64,000 nucleotides of DNA from Corallococcus macrosporus DSM 14697 (GTDB lineage: Bacteria; Myxococcota; Myxococcia; Myxococcales; Myxococcaceae): assembly GCF_002305895.1 (NCBI RefSeq), contig NZ_CP022203.1, forward strand, positions 3,078,501 to 3,142,500, given 5' to 3'. Shown here in pieces: positions 1 through 8,893 of this stretch. Within the stretch, counting starts at the first letter, position 1. The number at the start of each line of letters is the position of its first letter. Below the pieces are notes generated by a model. The model had not been told where the DNA came from and did no database searches. It saw nothing but the letters and a program-made list of their open reading frames with translations. Both the position numbers and the translations under genes were made by a program.

Positions 1-754
1 ACACGTGGACCTCGCGCTTCTGCTTGGGCCGGTCCAGGCGCACGGCGGTGCCCGTCATGTGCCAGGCGTTGAACTGGCCCAGGGGGGTGGTCACCTGTTC
101 GCGCTTCAACACCGAGCCCTGCATGCGCCACATGCGGCGCACGCCGTATACGTCGAAGCACACGTCGAGGTTTTCCTTCAGGGGCAACTGGCGCAGCAGG
201 TAGATGGCGCCGGCCACGTCCAGGCCGTCCTTGTCGAAGGTGTAGTTGAACTGGCCCTTGGGGCGCTGACCGAACTGGTAGTCCACCTTGACGGTGCGCT
301 CCTTCTGTCCAAAGGCGACGTCCACCTTGCGGCGCTGCTCGTTCTCCATCGTGTCCTCGACGTAGCGCTTGGGGCGCAGCGTGCGGGGGTGGAGGTACGC
401 GGTGGCGCTGCCGCGCACGCGCCGCACCTTGGAGAAGAAGGAGTTCGTCTTCGCCTCCACCTGGATGGGCAGGTTCCCATCCTTCTGCTTGTGGACGCGC
501 ATCGTCATGGTGCCCGCCTGCGCGCCCATGGCGTCGAGGTCGAATTCGAGCACCTCGCCGGGCATGAACGACATGGGCGTGCGCAGCGCCGGCAGCGCGG
601 AGGTGCACGGCGCGACGGTGAGCGGCGCCTTGGGCTCCGACGCCTTGGCGCTCTCGGCCTCCGGGGCGTCCGCCTCCGTGTCTGGAAGCTGGGCCCAGGC
701 GCTGCCGGTGGACAGGGACAACACGGCCGCGAAGAGGGTGCGCAGGGGGCTCAT
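1..754 (-). CDS. DUF3108-family exported protein, 3' end beyond the window
   Basis: An open frame runs from ATG at 754 to the left edge, about 251 codons, with no stop, so the C-terminus is missing. The N-terminus is a signal peptide (a hydrophobic stretch ending in SAWA before Gln22), followed by an acidic low-complexity linker to about residue 45. The part after that resembles DUF3108 proteins: an FMPGE-type opening strand and a run of beta strands with conserved PKRYVED and QFNYTF segments. DUF3108 proteins are exported beta-rich proteins of unknown biochemical function. The gene lies 18 bases downstream of the DUF4091 gene on the same strand and is probably co-transcribed with it; a second DUF3108 gene sits on the other side. 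Family assignment is from pattern only. Confidence 0.72.
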   Translation of the reverse strand, partial: MSPLRTLFAAVLSLSTGSAWAQLPDTEADAPEAESAKASEPKAPLTVAPCTSALPALRTPMSFMPGEVLEFDLDAMGAQAGTMTMRVHKQKDGNLPIQVEAKTNSFFSKVRRVRGSATAYLHPRTLRPKRYVEDTMENEQRRKVDVAFGQKERTVKVDYQFGQRPKGQFNYTFDKDGLDVAGAIYLLRQLPLKENLDVCFDVYGVRRMWRMQGSVLKREQVTTPLGQFNAWHMTGTAVRLDRPKQKREVHV

Positions 755-772
755 CCTTATCCTTCCAGGGGA

Positions 773-2458
773 CTACGGGGTGCTCTGCGGCGTCTGACGG
801 TCCGGGCGCTTCGCATATTCGGATTCCGCCCAACGCTTGCGGAGCCGGACGGTGACTTCCGCTCGGACCGCCTCCCATTCTCCCGCATCCACGTTGATGT
901 CCCAACCCGTGCGCGCCAGCTTGCGCGCCGCCGTCCGGGCGAACGCGGCGTCACCCAGCTCGGCGAGCAGCCGGAGGTACTCGTAGTCCTCCAGCCCGTC
1001 CCGGATGTGCTTCAGCCGCAGCGTGAGGATGGGCTGGTGGCCGGAAGGACCCACCCTGGCGGGTGTGCCGGGGTAGAAGAGGGTGCCGTCGCCGTTGCCG
1101 CCGAACTCGAAGACGTCCTTCCAGGGGTCCTTCTTCGTGTTGTAGGCGAAGACGGTGTCGAAATAGAGCTCGCCGTCCACGCCGGAGGAGAAGGCGAGCA
1201 CGCCCATGGCGCGGTTGAGCGGGGCGGGGTGGTCCACCATGTACGACGCCCACCCGCTGTAGGCCGCGTCCACCGCCTTGTCGGCCGGCGGGCCGCCGTT
1301 GCAGCCGTGCGAATTGCAGCTCTGGTACCACCACACCCGGGTGGCATCCGCCAACCGCTTGCGCAGCGCGCGGGCCTCCACCACGCGCTTGCACGTCTGC
1401 GGACCGGGGCGGGGATAGAAGCAGTTGAGCGTGGGCGTGAGGATGTCCGCCGAGCCGTTCAGCGCGTCATCCAGCGGACTGGTGACGAGCACCGGAATCC
1501 CGCCCGCCGCGCGCACGCGCGTGGACTGCGCCTTCACCAGCGGCACGTCCTCGGGCTTGGGTTCGTCCTTGGCGTAGAAGAAGAGCTGCGCGGGCCAGCC
1601 CTTCCGGCGGTAGTGCTCGGCGAAGGCGCGGTAGTACGCCGTCTTCTCCGCGTCCGTCCGGGCCTGCTTGTTGTCGCGCACGTCGGAGCTGGTGAAGCGC
1701 GCGCCGGAGGGCAGCAGGCTGCCGTCCAGGAAGGGCCCCAGCTCCGCGTCGTAGGCGCTCCAGTCCACCACCGCGCGGCCCTTCTCGAAGCGGACGGGCG
1801 GCGGGTCCATGCTCATGCCGTGGGCGCTCACCCGGTGCTCCAGCAGCGCGCGTCCGTAGTCGCGGAGCAGCTTGCGCGCCTCCGCCGACTCCGGGGCCAC
1901 GCCGTGGCCGCGCGCGATGCTGTACTTCGACACGCCGAAGCTGTTGGGCAGCGAGGACGTGGCGGGCAGCGCGAAGGGCTGCACCTCCGCGGTGAAGGAC
2001 ACCGGCGTGGGCTTCGCGTCCCCCGCCTTGACGCGGAGCTGGCCCTTGTACGTCCCGGGCTCCTGCTTCTCCGGGGCGCACACCTCCACGTAGAAGACGG
2101 TGGGCAGCTTCGGGTCGTGTCCCGGCGCGTTCACCGGCACCAGCGCGTCCGGCCACGGGCCCGCGCGGCCCTGGCCATTGGACGGCGTCTTCACGTCGAT
2201 GAAGGCCTCGCGCCACACACGGGCCGTCAGCGTCGCGCCGGGCCCCTTCAGCGACAGCGGCTCCACGGAGGGGCGCTCCACCCGTCCGGGCAGCACCACC
2301 TGCGCCGCCTCGCACTCACCCCGCGCGAGGCTGAGCCGGGCCTCCTTGCGGCCCTTCACGGCTTCGCCCGGCCGGACCTTCACCAGGGGCGACACCACCT
2401 GAGGCTCCTGCGTGGCGGACATCGCCGCCACCACCGCCCACGCCCATCCCGCTCCCAT
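773..2458 (-). CDS. Exported DUF4091 (GH123-like) glycoside-hydrolase-type protein
   Basis: The 561-residue protein starts at ATG 2458, preceded by a GGAGAG/AAGGGG purine-rich region. A short hydrophobic N-terminus ending in AMSA suggests export. The middle has a beta-sandwich-like N-terminal domain and the end carries the DUF4091 signature: a GDGTLFYPG segment followed by RLKHIRDGLEDYEYLRLL (about residues 465-510). DUF4091 is related to the catalytic domain of GH123 beta-N-acetylgalactosaminidases, where neighbouring acidic residues in a TIM barrel act on the substrate; here a FYAKDEP segment is a plausible active-site strand. The substrate is unknown. It stands between two DUF3108 genes (gaps 26 and 18 bases), so a three-gene operon is likely. 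Confidence 0.8.
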   Translation of the reverse strand: MGAGWAWAVVAAMSATQEPQVVSPLVKVRPGEAVKGRKEARLSLARGECEAAQVVLPGRVERPSVEPLSLKGPGATLTARVWREAFIDVKTPSNGQGRAGPWPDALVPVNAPGHDPKLPTVFYVEVCAPEKQEPGTYKGQLRVKAGDAKPTPVSFTAEVQPFALPATSSLPNSFGVSKYSIARGHGVAPESAEARKLLRDYGRALLEHRVSAHGMSMDPPPVRFEKGRAVVDWSAYDAELGPFLDGSLLPSGARFTSSDVRDNKQARTDAEKTAYYRAFAEHYRRKGWPAQLFFYAKDEPKPEDVPLVKAQSTRVRAAGGIPVLVTSPLDDALNGSADILTPTLNCFYPRPGPQTCKRVVEARALRKRLADATRVWWYQSCNSHGCNGGPPADKAVDAAYSGWASYMVDHPAPLNRAMGVLAFSSGVDGELYFDTVFAYNTKKDPWKDVFEFGGNGDGTLFYPGTPARVGPSGHQPILTLRLKHIRDGLEDYEYLRLLAELGDAAFARTAARKLARTGWDINVDAGEWEAVRAEVTVRLRKRWAESEYAKRPDRQTPQSTP

Positions 2459-2484
2459 CCGCCCCTTCGCTCTCCGGCGGGGTG

Positions 2485-3288
2485 CTACCCGCCATTCTCG
2501 GCACGGGCCACCGTCATGTTCCGGCCCGGCTTGTAGTCGGTCAATTCCGCGACGATGGTGCCCAGCGCGAACTCCGCCTCCACCCGCACCGGCACGTGGT
2601 TCGGGTCGGTGGTGAAGTAGACGAACATGTCCCGCTTCGAGGCGAGGTTGCCGCCGAACTCCGTCTTCACGCTGAGCTTGAAGACCTCCTTGTCGCCCAG
2701 CACGGTGTCCAGGACCTCGCGCCCCTCCACCTTCGCGCGGAGGGTGAACGTCTTGCTGCCGGTGAACACCGGATAGGCATACTCCTGCCCCACGACCAGC
2801 TCCCGGTTGCGCAGGGCGAACGTCGCCCCCGTCACGTCCAGCGTGCCTTCGGCCAGCTCACGCGTGGACTCCCTCGGGGACTCTCCTTCCTTCTGCTTCA
2901 CGACGAAGACCGTCTTGCCGTCCGCCTCCAGCTTGATGCGCTGGCGGCGGCGCGAGCCGTTCTCGTCCGCGTGCAAATCACTGCCCACCACCCGCTGGCG
3001 CTCCGGCTGCCAGTAGGACACGAACTTGTCCTTGATGGGCCACACGCCCAGCATGTCGTTGGAGCGCGCCACCGCGACGATGGGCCAGACGTCATGGCCC
3101 CATTGCTTCATGTGGGCGCCCACCGTCACCTGCGCGGTGCCCGCGGTGATGCCCAGATACCTGACGCGATAGGAGCTCTGCTCCCCGGGGCCGAACGCCG
3201 GGTTCACGGATTCCTGGGCCATGGCCGTCGCCGACCAGACCAGGCCCGCGAGCGCCGCCGCGAACCCCCACTTGTGCGTCGTTTGCAT
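2485..3288 (-). CDS. DUF3108 domain-containing exported protein
   Basis: 267 residues with a clear signal peptide ending ATAMA before Gln. The body has the DUF3108 layout: GEQSSYRVRYLGITAG near the N-terminus, KDKFVSYW, then a C-terminal KRDMFVYFTTDPNHVPVRVE segment and ALGTIVAELTDY. The family has a lipocalin- or LolA-like beta fold and no established activity. It is the first gene of the leftward DUF3108-DUF4091-DUF3108 run and starts opposite the zinc-ribbon gene, so the promoter should lie in 3289-3524. Start ATG 3288 has GGGAG about 12 bases upstream. Role in cell-envelope polysaccharide or lipid handling is only a guess. Confidence 0.82.
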   Translation of the reverse strand: MQTTHKWGFAAALAGLVWSATAMAQESVNPAFGPGEQSSYRVRYLGITAGTAQVTVGAHMKQWGHDVWPIVAVARSNDMLGVWPIKDKFVSYWQPERQRVVGSDLHADENGSRRRQRIKLEADGKTVFVVKQKEGESPRESTRELAEGTLDVTGATFALRNRELVVGQEYAYPVFTGSKTFTLRAKVEGREVLDTVLGDKEVFKLSVKTEFGGNLASKRDMFVYFTTDPNHVPVRVEAEFALGTIVAELTDYKPGRNMTVARAENGG

Positions 3289-3524
3289 CGGGTGAGCTCC
3301 CTTGCTTGGAAGTTAGGTAGCCTGGGTGCGATCTGCCAGACCCGGCTTGGAACCATTCCCGCCACCGCCCATTTCCACTGACGCGGTTGTTGACCAGCCA
3401 TTCATTCATCGGCTGCTCGCTTCACGGGAGGGCGGCGGGGCGGCATGTCCACTCGCCGACACCGCTGGTAGCCTCCCGCCTGGGGCAGCCCGCGGTGCCG
3501 GGCGCCATCCCGCAGGAGGGGCAC

Positions 3525-3749
3525 ATGTCTGGTGGTGGCGGTTCTTACGATTTCGACGACGACGCCGAGAAGGAGTCCGGCCGGGGCGGTGGCAGGGCGC
3601 AGAAGGACTTCGACTGCCCTTCGTGCAATGCCAACAACCCCGTGGACGAGCCGCTCGCCCAGGGGGACGAGGTGCGCTGCAACTACTGCGGCTCCGAGTT
3701 CAAGGTCTCCGTGAACTCGGAGGGGCGGGTGCGGTTCAAGGAGGTTTGA
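3525..3749 (+). CDS. Small zinc-ribbon protein
   Basis: 74 residues from ATG 3525, preceded by a strong AGGAGGGG site at 3514-3521. A disordered Gly/Asp/Glu-rich N-terminus of about 28 residues leads to a zinc ribbon with two CxxC knuckles, CPSC and CNYC, 20 residues apart, and a short basic C-terminus. The longer in-frame opening upstream (from 3387) lacks a ribosome site and was not used. Function is unknown; such single ribbons bind nucleic acid or protein partners. The 3' end overlaps the convergent yggS gene by 14 bases. Confidence 0.75.
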   Translation: MSGGGGSYDFDDDAEKESGRGGGRAQKDFDCPSCNANNPVDEPLAQGDEVRCNYCGSEFKVSVNSEGRVRFKEV

Positions 3750-4419
3750 GCTCGCGCTCGCCGAAGAGGGCGGTGCCCACGCGGACGACGGTGGCGCCCT
3801 CCTCGATGGCCCATTCGAAGTCGTGGGTGGTGCCCATGGACAGCTCCGGCAGCCCGTGGGCCCCCGCCAGCGCGCGCAGGGACTGGAAGTCCGCCCGGGC
3901 GCGGGCCTCGTCCTCGGTGGGGGGCGGCAGGGCCATCAGCCCCACCACCTGGAGGCCGGGCAGGGCGCGGGCCTCGGCCAGGAAGTCCCCGAGCGCGGCG
4001 GGCGCCAGCCCGCTCTTGGTGGCCTCCGCGCCGACGTTGACCTCGACGTAGACGGGCAGGGGCGCGGCGCCCTCGCGGCGCTTCGACAGCTCGCGGGCGA
4101 CCTCCAGCCGGTCCAGCGCGTGGAAGGCCCCGGCCACCCGGGCCACGTACTTCACCTTGTTCGTCTGGAGCGCGCCAATGGCGTGCCAGCGCAGCCCCTC
4201 CAGGTCGGCCAGCTCCGCGGCCTTGTCCCGCAGCTCCTGCGCGTAGTTCTCCCCGAAGTCGCGCTGGCCGGCGGCGTAGGCCTCGCGGATGAGCGCCGCG
4301 GGCTTCAGCTTGGACACCGCCACCAGCGTCACCGACTCCACCGGCCGCCCCGCGCGGGCACACGCCGCCGCCACCCGCTCCCGCACGGCCGCCAGCCGCT
4401 CCGCGACCTGGGCGCTCAT
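3736..4419 (-). CDS. yggS: YggS/PLPBP-family pyridoxal-phosphate homeostasis protein
   Basis: 227 residues, the normal length for the family. Recognised by VAVSKLKP with the PLP lysine near residue 37, the GENYAQE segment, [15 protein letters not shown], and the C-terminal [25 protein letters not shown] phosphate-binding region. YggS is a cytosolic single-domain alanine-racemase-fold protein that binds PLP and affects vitamin B6 and amino-acid balance without a known catalytic role. It follows maf with a 4-base ATGA overlap, so the two are translationally coupled. Confidence 0.95.
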   Translation of the reverse strand: MSAQVAERLAAVRERVAAACARAGRPVESVTLVAVSKLKPAALIREAYAAGQRDFGENYAQELRDKAAELADLEGLRWHAIGALQTNKVKYVARVAGAFHALDRLEVARELSKRREGAAPLPVYVEVNVGAEATKSGLAPAALGDFLAEARALPGLQVVGLMALPPPTEDEARARADFQSLRALAGAHGLPELSMGTTHDFEWAIEEGATVVRVGTALFGERELKPP

Positions 4420-5012
4420 GACGCCCTCCAGGGCACCGGCACGCCGGCCCGCTCCAGCAGGGCCACGGTTTCGGCCAGCGGCAGGCCCACGACGTTGGAG
4501 GGGCTGCCCTCCACGCCCGCGACGAGGACGCCGCCGCGGCCCTGGATGGCGTAGGCGCCCGCCTTGTCCAGCGGCTCGCCGGTGTTCGCGTACCAGGCCA
4601 GCTCCGCGGCGCTCAGGGCGCGGAAGGTGACGCGGGTGTGGACCACCAGGGCCTCCTCGTGCCGGCCCGCCAGGGCCACGCCGGTGTAGACGTCATGCGT
4701 GCGCCCGGACAGGCGCGTGAGCATGGCCTGGGCCTCCCCGGCGTCCCGGGGCTTGCCCATGAGCTCGGCGCCCAGGGCGACGGTGGTGTCGGCGGCCAGC
4801 ACCCAGGCGCCAGGGTGGCGGGCGGCCACCACGCGGGCCTTCTCCCGGGCCAGCCGGCCCACGTAGTCCCGCGCCGGTTCGCCAGCATGGGGCGTCTCGT
4901 CGATGTCCGCCGCGGAGACGGTGAAGCGGAGGTCCAGCTGGGACAGAAGTTCCCGGCGTCGCGGGGACGCCGAGGCCAGGACGAGCAACGTTTGATCTGC
5001 GTTCATGTGCAT
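4416..5012 (-). CDS. maf: Maf family nucleoside triphosphate pyrophosphatase
   Basis: 198 residues with the Maf signature [12 protein letters not shown] near the N-terminus, the catalytic ADTTVALG segment, GKPRDAGEA and [14 protein letters not shown]. Maf proteins hydrolyse dTTP/UTP or modified nucleotides and were first named for septum inhibition. Two starts are possible, ATG 5012 or ATG 5006, separated by two codons; neither has a clear ribosome site. It leads a two-gene transcript with yggS and is divergent from the diguanylate cyclase, only 53 bases away. Confidence 0.95.
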   Translation of the reverse strand: MHMNADQTLLVLASASPRRRELLSQLDLRFTVSAADIDETPHAGEPARDYVGRLAREKARVVAARHPGAWVLAADTTVALGAELMGKPRDAGEAQAMLTRLSGRTHDVYTGVALAGRHEEALVVHTRVTFRALSAAELAWYANTGEPLDKAGAYAIQGRGGVLVAGVEGSPSNVVGLPLAETVALLERAGVPVPWRAS

Positions 5013-5065
5013 GTTACGGCTCGGGCCGGCCTTACCAGACTTGTGCCTCGGAGTGGACTCTCCGG

Positions 5066-6160
5066 ATGAATCCCGCGGACCTCCTGTCGGCCATGAAGCG
5101 GACGGTGGAGCAGCTCGCCGCCTTCAATGAGATGGCCAAGGCCCTGACGTCGACGCTCGAGCTGCGCGAGGTCCTGGCGCTCGTGATGCAGAAGGTCAGC
5201 AGCCTGCTGCTGCCCCGCAACTGGTCGCTCATCCTCCAGGACGAGCGCACCGGGAAGCTCTACTTCGAAATCGCGGTGGGCGACGGCGCGGACGTGCTCA
5301 AGGGCCTCCAGCTCAACCCGGGCGAGGGCATCGCCGGCGCCGTCTTCACGTCCGGCGCGGCGCGGCTCGTCCACGACGTGGGCGGAGACCCCAGCTTCTC
5401 CCCGCGCTTCGACGAGGCCTCCGCCTTCCACACCCGCTCCATCCTCGCGGTGCCCCTGCTGGCCCGGGGCCGCGTGCTGGGCATCATCGAGCTGGTGAAC
5501 GGGCCCATGGATCCGCCCTTCACCAACGAGGACCTCACCATCCTCACCGCCATCGCGGACTACGCGGCCATCGCGATTGAGAACGCGCGCAACTTCCGGC
5601 GGGTGCAGGAGTTGACGATTACGGACGAGCACACCGGCTGCTACAACGCCCGGCACCTGCGCGCCCTGTTGGACCAGGAGGTGAAGCGCTCGGAGCGCTT
5701 CCGCCATCCGCTGTCGCTCGTCTTCCTGGACCTGGACCACTTCAAGAGCGTCAACGACACCCACGGGCACCTGGTGGGCAGCGCCACCTTGAAGGAGGTG
5801 GGGGACCTGCTGATGACCCTGGGCCGGCAGAACCTGGACGCCGTGTTCCGCTATGGCGGGGACGAGTTCGCCATGCTCCTCGTGGAGACGGACCAGGACG
5901 GCGCGGCCATCATCGGCCAGCGGGTGTGCGAGGCCTTCCGGGGCCGCGGCTTCCTCCGCGAGCAGGGCCTGGACGTCCGCATCACCGCCAGCGTGGGCGT
6001 GGCCACCTACCCGGACCACGCCTCGTCCGCGCTGGACCTCATCCGCGCCGCGGACTTCGCCATGTACGGGGCCAAGGCCCGGGGCCGTGACGCGCTCTGC
6101 GTCGCCGAGCCCACCGCGCCCAGCGGCGGCACCGGCTCCCACGAGTTCCCGGAGCGGTAG
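5066..6160 (+). CDS. GAF-GGDEF diguanylate cyclase
   Basis: 364 residues. A GAF sensor spans roughly residues 25-178 and a GGDEF domain 185-345. The active-site motif is intact (FRYGGDEF, G264-F268) as is the metal and substrate strand [12 protein letters not shown], so c-di-GMP synthesis is expected. The inhibitory I-site RxxD that should sit nine and six residues before GGDEF reads Q255-N-L-D258, so product feedback may be weak. No membrane segment, so it is cytosolic. Start ATG 5066 has GGAG 12 bases upstream. A PilZ receptor gene lies about 7 kb away in the same window. Confidence 0.93.
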   Translation: MNPADLLSAMKRTVEQLAAFNEMAKALTSTLELREVLALVMQKVSSLLLPRNWSLILQDERTGKLYFEIAVGDGADVLKGLQLNPGEGIAGAVFTSGAARLVHDVGGDPSFSPRFDEASAFHTRSILAVPLLARGRVLGIIELVNGPMDPPFTNEDLTILTAIADYAAIAIENARNFRRVQELTITDEHTGCYNARHLRALLDQEVKRSERFRHPLSLVFLDLDHFKSVNDTHGHLVGSATLKEVGDLLMTLGRQNLDAVFRYGGDEFAMLLVETDQDGAAIIGQRVCEAFRGRGFLREQGLDVRITASVGVATYPDHASSALDLIRAADFAMYGAKARGRDALCVAEPTAPSGGTGSHEFPER

Positions 6161-6189
6161 CCGCCAGGGCCCCTCGGGCCCGCAATGAG

Positions 6190-6228
6190 CGAGGGCCGGG
6201 GAGGGGAGTGCCCTCGGCCCGGCCCTCG
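6190..6228. terminator. GC-rich stem-loop between convergent genes
   Basis: An 11-base perfect inverted repeat, CGAGGGCCGGG at 6190-6200 and its complement at 6218-6228, with a 17-base loop. It lies between the ends of the cyclase and the PpiD gene. No T-tract follows, so it would be an atypical intrinsic terminator or a transcript-stabilising structure. Confidence 0.5.
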
Positions 6229-6254
6229 GGGGCGTCACGGATGGACGCCGCGAA

Positions 6255-7820
6255 TCACCCGGTGCCCACCACGGAGTCGATGGCCGCCGTGTTCGTCACC
6301 ACCGAGCCCTGCTCGCGCAGCGCCTTGAGGAACGAGTCCGTCAGCTCGATCTGCTTGGCCTGACGGGCCTGGTTGCGCAGCTCCTCCTTGCGCTTGTCGA
6401 AGCCCTCGGTGTCCGGCTTCTGGCGCTCCACCACCTGCGCCACCACGAAGCCCTCACCCAGGGGGAACACGCTGTCGAGCGCCTGCGGGGCGCCGACGGC
6501 GAAGGCCGCCTTCACCAGCTCCGGCGCGGGCCCCAGGTGCGGCACCGCCTCACCCTCGGCGGTGAAGCTGTCCGTCTCCACGGCCTCCGGGCGCGTCTCC
6601 GTCTCGAAGCGCAGCAGCGCGGGCTGCTCCTTCTCCGCGGGGAACAGCGTCTTCAGGGCCTGGCCCGCCTTCACGCTGGCCAGCGCCTTCTCCGCCTCGG
6701 CCTGGGCCTGCTGCTTGGCGCGCTCCTGCTTGTAGAGCGTGGTGGCGATCTCATCCTGGACGTCCTCGAGCTTCTTGTCCTGGGCCGCCTGCTTCTCCTC
6801 CACCTTCACCAGGTGCACGCCGAACTTCGTCTCCACCGGCTGCGTCACCTCGCCCTGCTTCAGCGCGAAGGCCGCGTCCGCCAGCGCCGGCTCCCAGCTC
6901 CCGCGCTCCACCCAGCCCAGGTCGCCACCGCGCGCCTTGCTGCCCGGGTCCTCGCTGCTGTCGCGCGCCACCTGGGCGAAGTCCTTGCCGCCTTCAATCT
7001 CCTTGCGCAGCGCCTGCGCCTTCTCCAGGGCCGCCTTCTTCTGCTCCTCGGTGGCCTCCGGGGACAGCTTCACCAGCACCTGCCGCGCGCGGATGCGCTC
7101 CGGCTGCTGGTACACGAAGCGGTTGGCCTCGAAGTACTCCTTGATCTCCTTCTCGTGCGCCTTCTTCCACTCGGAGAGCTGCGCCGCGGTGGGGGCGGGG
7201 ACCTGGTCGGCGTACATGGCCGGCAGGAAGCGCGCGAAGACGAGCTTCGCCTGGTTGCCTTCCTTCTCGTACCGGGCGCGGACCTCGTCGTCCGACACCA
7301 CGGCGTTGGCGCGCACCACGTCCATCATCTTCTGGGCGGCGAGCTGGCGGCGCAGCTCCGTCTCGAAGTCCTGCGGCGTCTTCCGGTAGAAGTCGCGCAG
7401 CACCTGCTGGTAGCGCTCGAAGTCGAACTGGCCGTCCTTCTGGAAGTCCGCGTTCTGGTGGATGAGCTTGCGCAGCTCCTCGTCGGACGGGTTGATGCCG
7501 TGGCGCTCGGCCGCCTGGGCGAGCAGCTCCGTGTTCACCAACCGGTCGAGCACCTGGTTGTGCATGCCGAACTGGCGGGCGAGCGACTCCGGCACCGGGC
7601 TGCCCTGCGAACGCAGGAAGCTCATCTGCTGGGCCCACGCCGCGGCGAAGTCGCGCAGCGGGATTTCCTTGCCGTTCACCGAGGCCACCGAGCCAGGCGC
7701 CGTCATCCCACCCGTGGCGCCGAAGCCGGTACTGCCCGGGCCGAACTGGAGCGTGAACACCACCGCGATGCCGATGATGAACAGGAGCGAGGCAACCTTC
7801 CGGGGATTCAGACCGTCCAT
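6255..7820 (-). CDS. Membrane-anchored PpiD/SurA-type peptidyl-prolyl isomerase
   Basis: 521 residues from ATG 7820 (a GTG at 7829 is an alternative). One N-terminal membrane segment (about residues 10-27) anchors a periplasmic SurA_N-like chaperone region, then one parvulin (PPIC) domain at roughly 235-345 with the typical RARQVLVKL opening and GGKDFAQVARDSSEDPGSKARGG core (in two pieces), and a long C-terminal region. This is the PpiD arrangement: an inner-membrane foldase for outer-membrane and secreted proteins. The gene is divergent from mreC across a shared regulatory region. Confidence 0.88.
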   Translation of the reverse strand: MDGLNPRKVASLLFIIGIAVVFTLQFGPGSTGFGATGGMTAPGSVASVNGKEIPLRDFAAAWAQQMSFLRSQGSPVPESLARQFGMHNQVLDRLVNTELLAQAAERHGINPSDEELRKLIHQNADFQKDGQFDFERYQQVLRDFYRKTPQDFETELRRQLAAQKMMDVVRANAVVSDDEVRARYEKEGNQAKLVFARFLPAMYADQVPAPTAAQLSEWKKAHEKEIKEYFEANRFVYQQPERIRARQVLVKLSPEATEEQKKAALEKAQALRKEIEGGKDFAQVARDSSEDPGSKARGGDLGWVERGSWEPALADAAFALKQGEVTQPVETKFGVHLVKVEEKQAAQDKKLEDVQDEIATTLYKQERAKQQAQAEAEKALASVKAGQALKTLFPAEKEQPALLRFETETRPEAVETDSFTAEGEAVPHLGPAPELVKAAFAVGAPQALDSVFPLGEGFVVAQVVERQKPDTEGFDKRKEELRNQARQAKQIELTDSFLKALREQGSVVTNTAAIDSVVGTG

Positions 7821-7937
7821 TGTCGTCACTTCTGGGGCAAACGCGCCGAGAAAAGCCGTGCGGAAGGACTCGCGACGCGGTGTTGTTGGTAGCCCGGCCG
7901 GTGGGTGGTGGACCAGGAACCGCCCCCCATGCAGGCC

Positions 7938-7967
7938 TTGACTGCCTAGGACAACGCACCGGAAAAT
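7938..7967 (+). promoter_or_regulatory. Possible sigma-70-type promoter for mreC-rodA
   Basis: In the 212-base gap between the divergent ppiD-like gene and mreC there is TTGACT at 7938-7943 and GAAAAT at 7962-7967, separated by 18 bases, in a patch of lower GC than its surroundings. It is the best promoter-like pair seen there, about 65 bases before the mreC start. Not proven. Confidence 0.28.
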
Positions 7968-8032
7968 GCAAGCGATTTAGAGCCCTTAGCCAGCCCCCCG
8001 CTCCCCCGTCACACCCCTGGAAACTCCTGCCT

Positions 8033-8893
8033 GTGTGGTCGCTCCTCAAGCGGTATTACCGCCCCCTCACCGTGGGCTTCCTGCTCCTCGCCCCGCTGGT
8101 GGCCTTCCTGCTCGGCGGCCGGAAGGTCCGGGAACCCAACTTCGTGGACCGGGCGATCATCGCCGTGGCGTCCCCCGTGCAGCAGGGCCTCACGTCCGTC
8201 ATCGAGGGCGGGGTGGCCGCGGTCCAGAACTACCTGGACCTGCGCGGGGTGCGGCAGGAGAATGACGCGCTGCGGCTGGAGAACCTCCAGTTGCGCGCGG
8301 CGGTGCAGGCGTTGGGCGAATCCCGGATGGAGAACGAGCGGCTGCGCAAGCTGCTCAACTACGCGGAGGCCGAAGCCGGGCCGGAAATCCCCGCGCGGGT
8401 GGTGGGCGTCAATCCAGTGGCGAAGCTGCTGTCGGTGCGCATCAGCAGCGGCGAGCAGCAGGGTGTGTTTCGCGGCATGTCCGTGGTGACGCCGGATGGA
8501 ATCGTGGGACAGGTCATCCGGGCCACGGGCGGGTACGCGGACGTGGCGCTGGTGACGGACCCGCAGAGCCGGGTGGCGGTGCGGGTGCAGCGCTCGCGGG
8601 CCCGGGGCACGGCGGCCGGGACGGGAGGCGGGCCCCTGAAGCTGGAGAACATGCTGCGCACCGAGGATGTGGAGGACGGCGACCTCATCATCACCGCGGG
8701 CACGGACGGCATCTACCCGCCCGGCGTGGTGGTGGGGCGCGTGACGAACCTGGAGAAGAAGGAGCACGGCATGTTCCAGGGCGCGGACATCGTCCCGGCG
8801 GTGGATACGAGCAAGCTGGAAGAGGTGTTGGTGGTGGGCAGCCCCTACAGCGCCATGGCGCCGGGCAGCACCGCGGAGGGCGCGTCGAAATGA
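8033..8893 (+). CDS. mreC: Rod shape-determining protein MreC
   Basis: 286 residues from GTG 8033; upstream in-frame sequence does not look like MreC. One N-terminal membrane segment (about residues 10-28), a coiled coil of roughly residues 65-110 rich in Glu, Leu and Arg, then the MreC beta domains with the signature VVGVNPVAKLLSVRI, GMSVVTPDGIVGQV and ITAGTDGIYPPGVVVGRV. MreC is the periplasmic scaffold that couples the MreB cytoskeleton to PBP2/RodA. It starts a tightly packed operon: mreD begins 4 bases before its stop. No mreB is next to it in this window. Confidence 0.95.
   Translation: MWSLLKRYYRPLTVGFLLLAPLVAFLLGGRKVREPNFVDRAIIAVASPVQQGLTSVIEGGVAAVQNYLDLRGVRQENDALRLENLQLRAAVQALGESRMENERLRKLLNYAEAEAGPEIPARVVGVNPVAKLLSVRISSGEQQGVFRGMSVVTPDGIVGQVIRATGGYADVALVTDPQSRVAVRVQRSRARGTAAGTGGGPLKLENMLRTEDVEDGDLIITAGTDGIYPPGVVVGRVTNLEKKEHGMFQGADIVPAVDTSKLEEVLVVGSPYSAMAPGSTAEGASK

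Noticed and set aside
5-2536. Very long plus-strand open frame of 843 codons
   Set aside because: It is antisense to the DUF3108/DUF4091 genes, is extremely rich in Arg, His, Ala and Gly, and has no domain or ribosome site. It is a by-product of high GC.
3289-3524. A gene in the 236-base gap before the zinc-ribbon gene
   Set aside because: Only open frames without a ribosome site or sensible composition were found; it is best read as the divergent promoter region.
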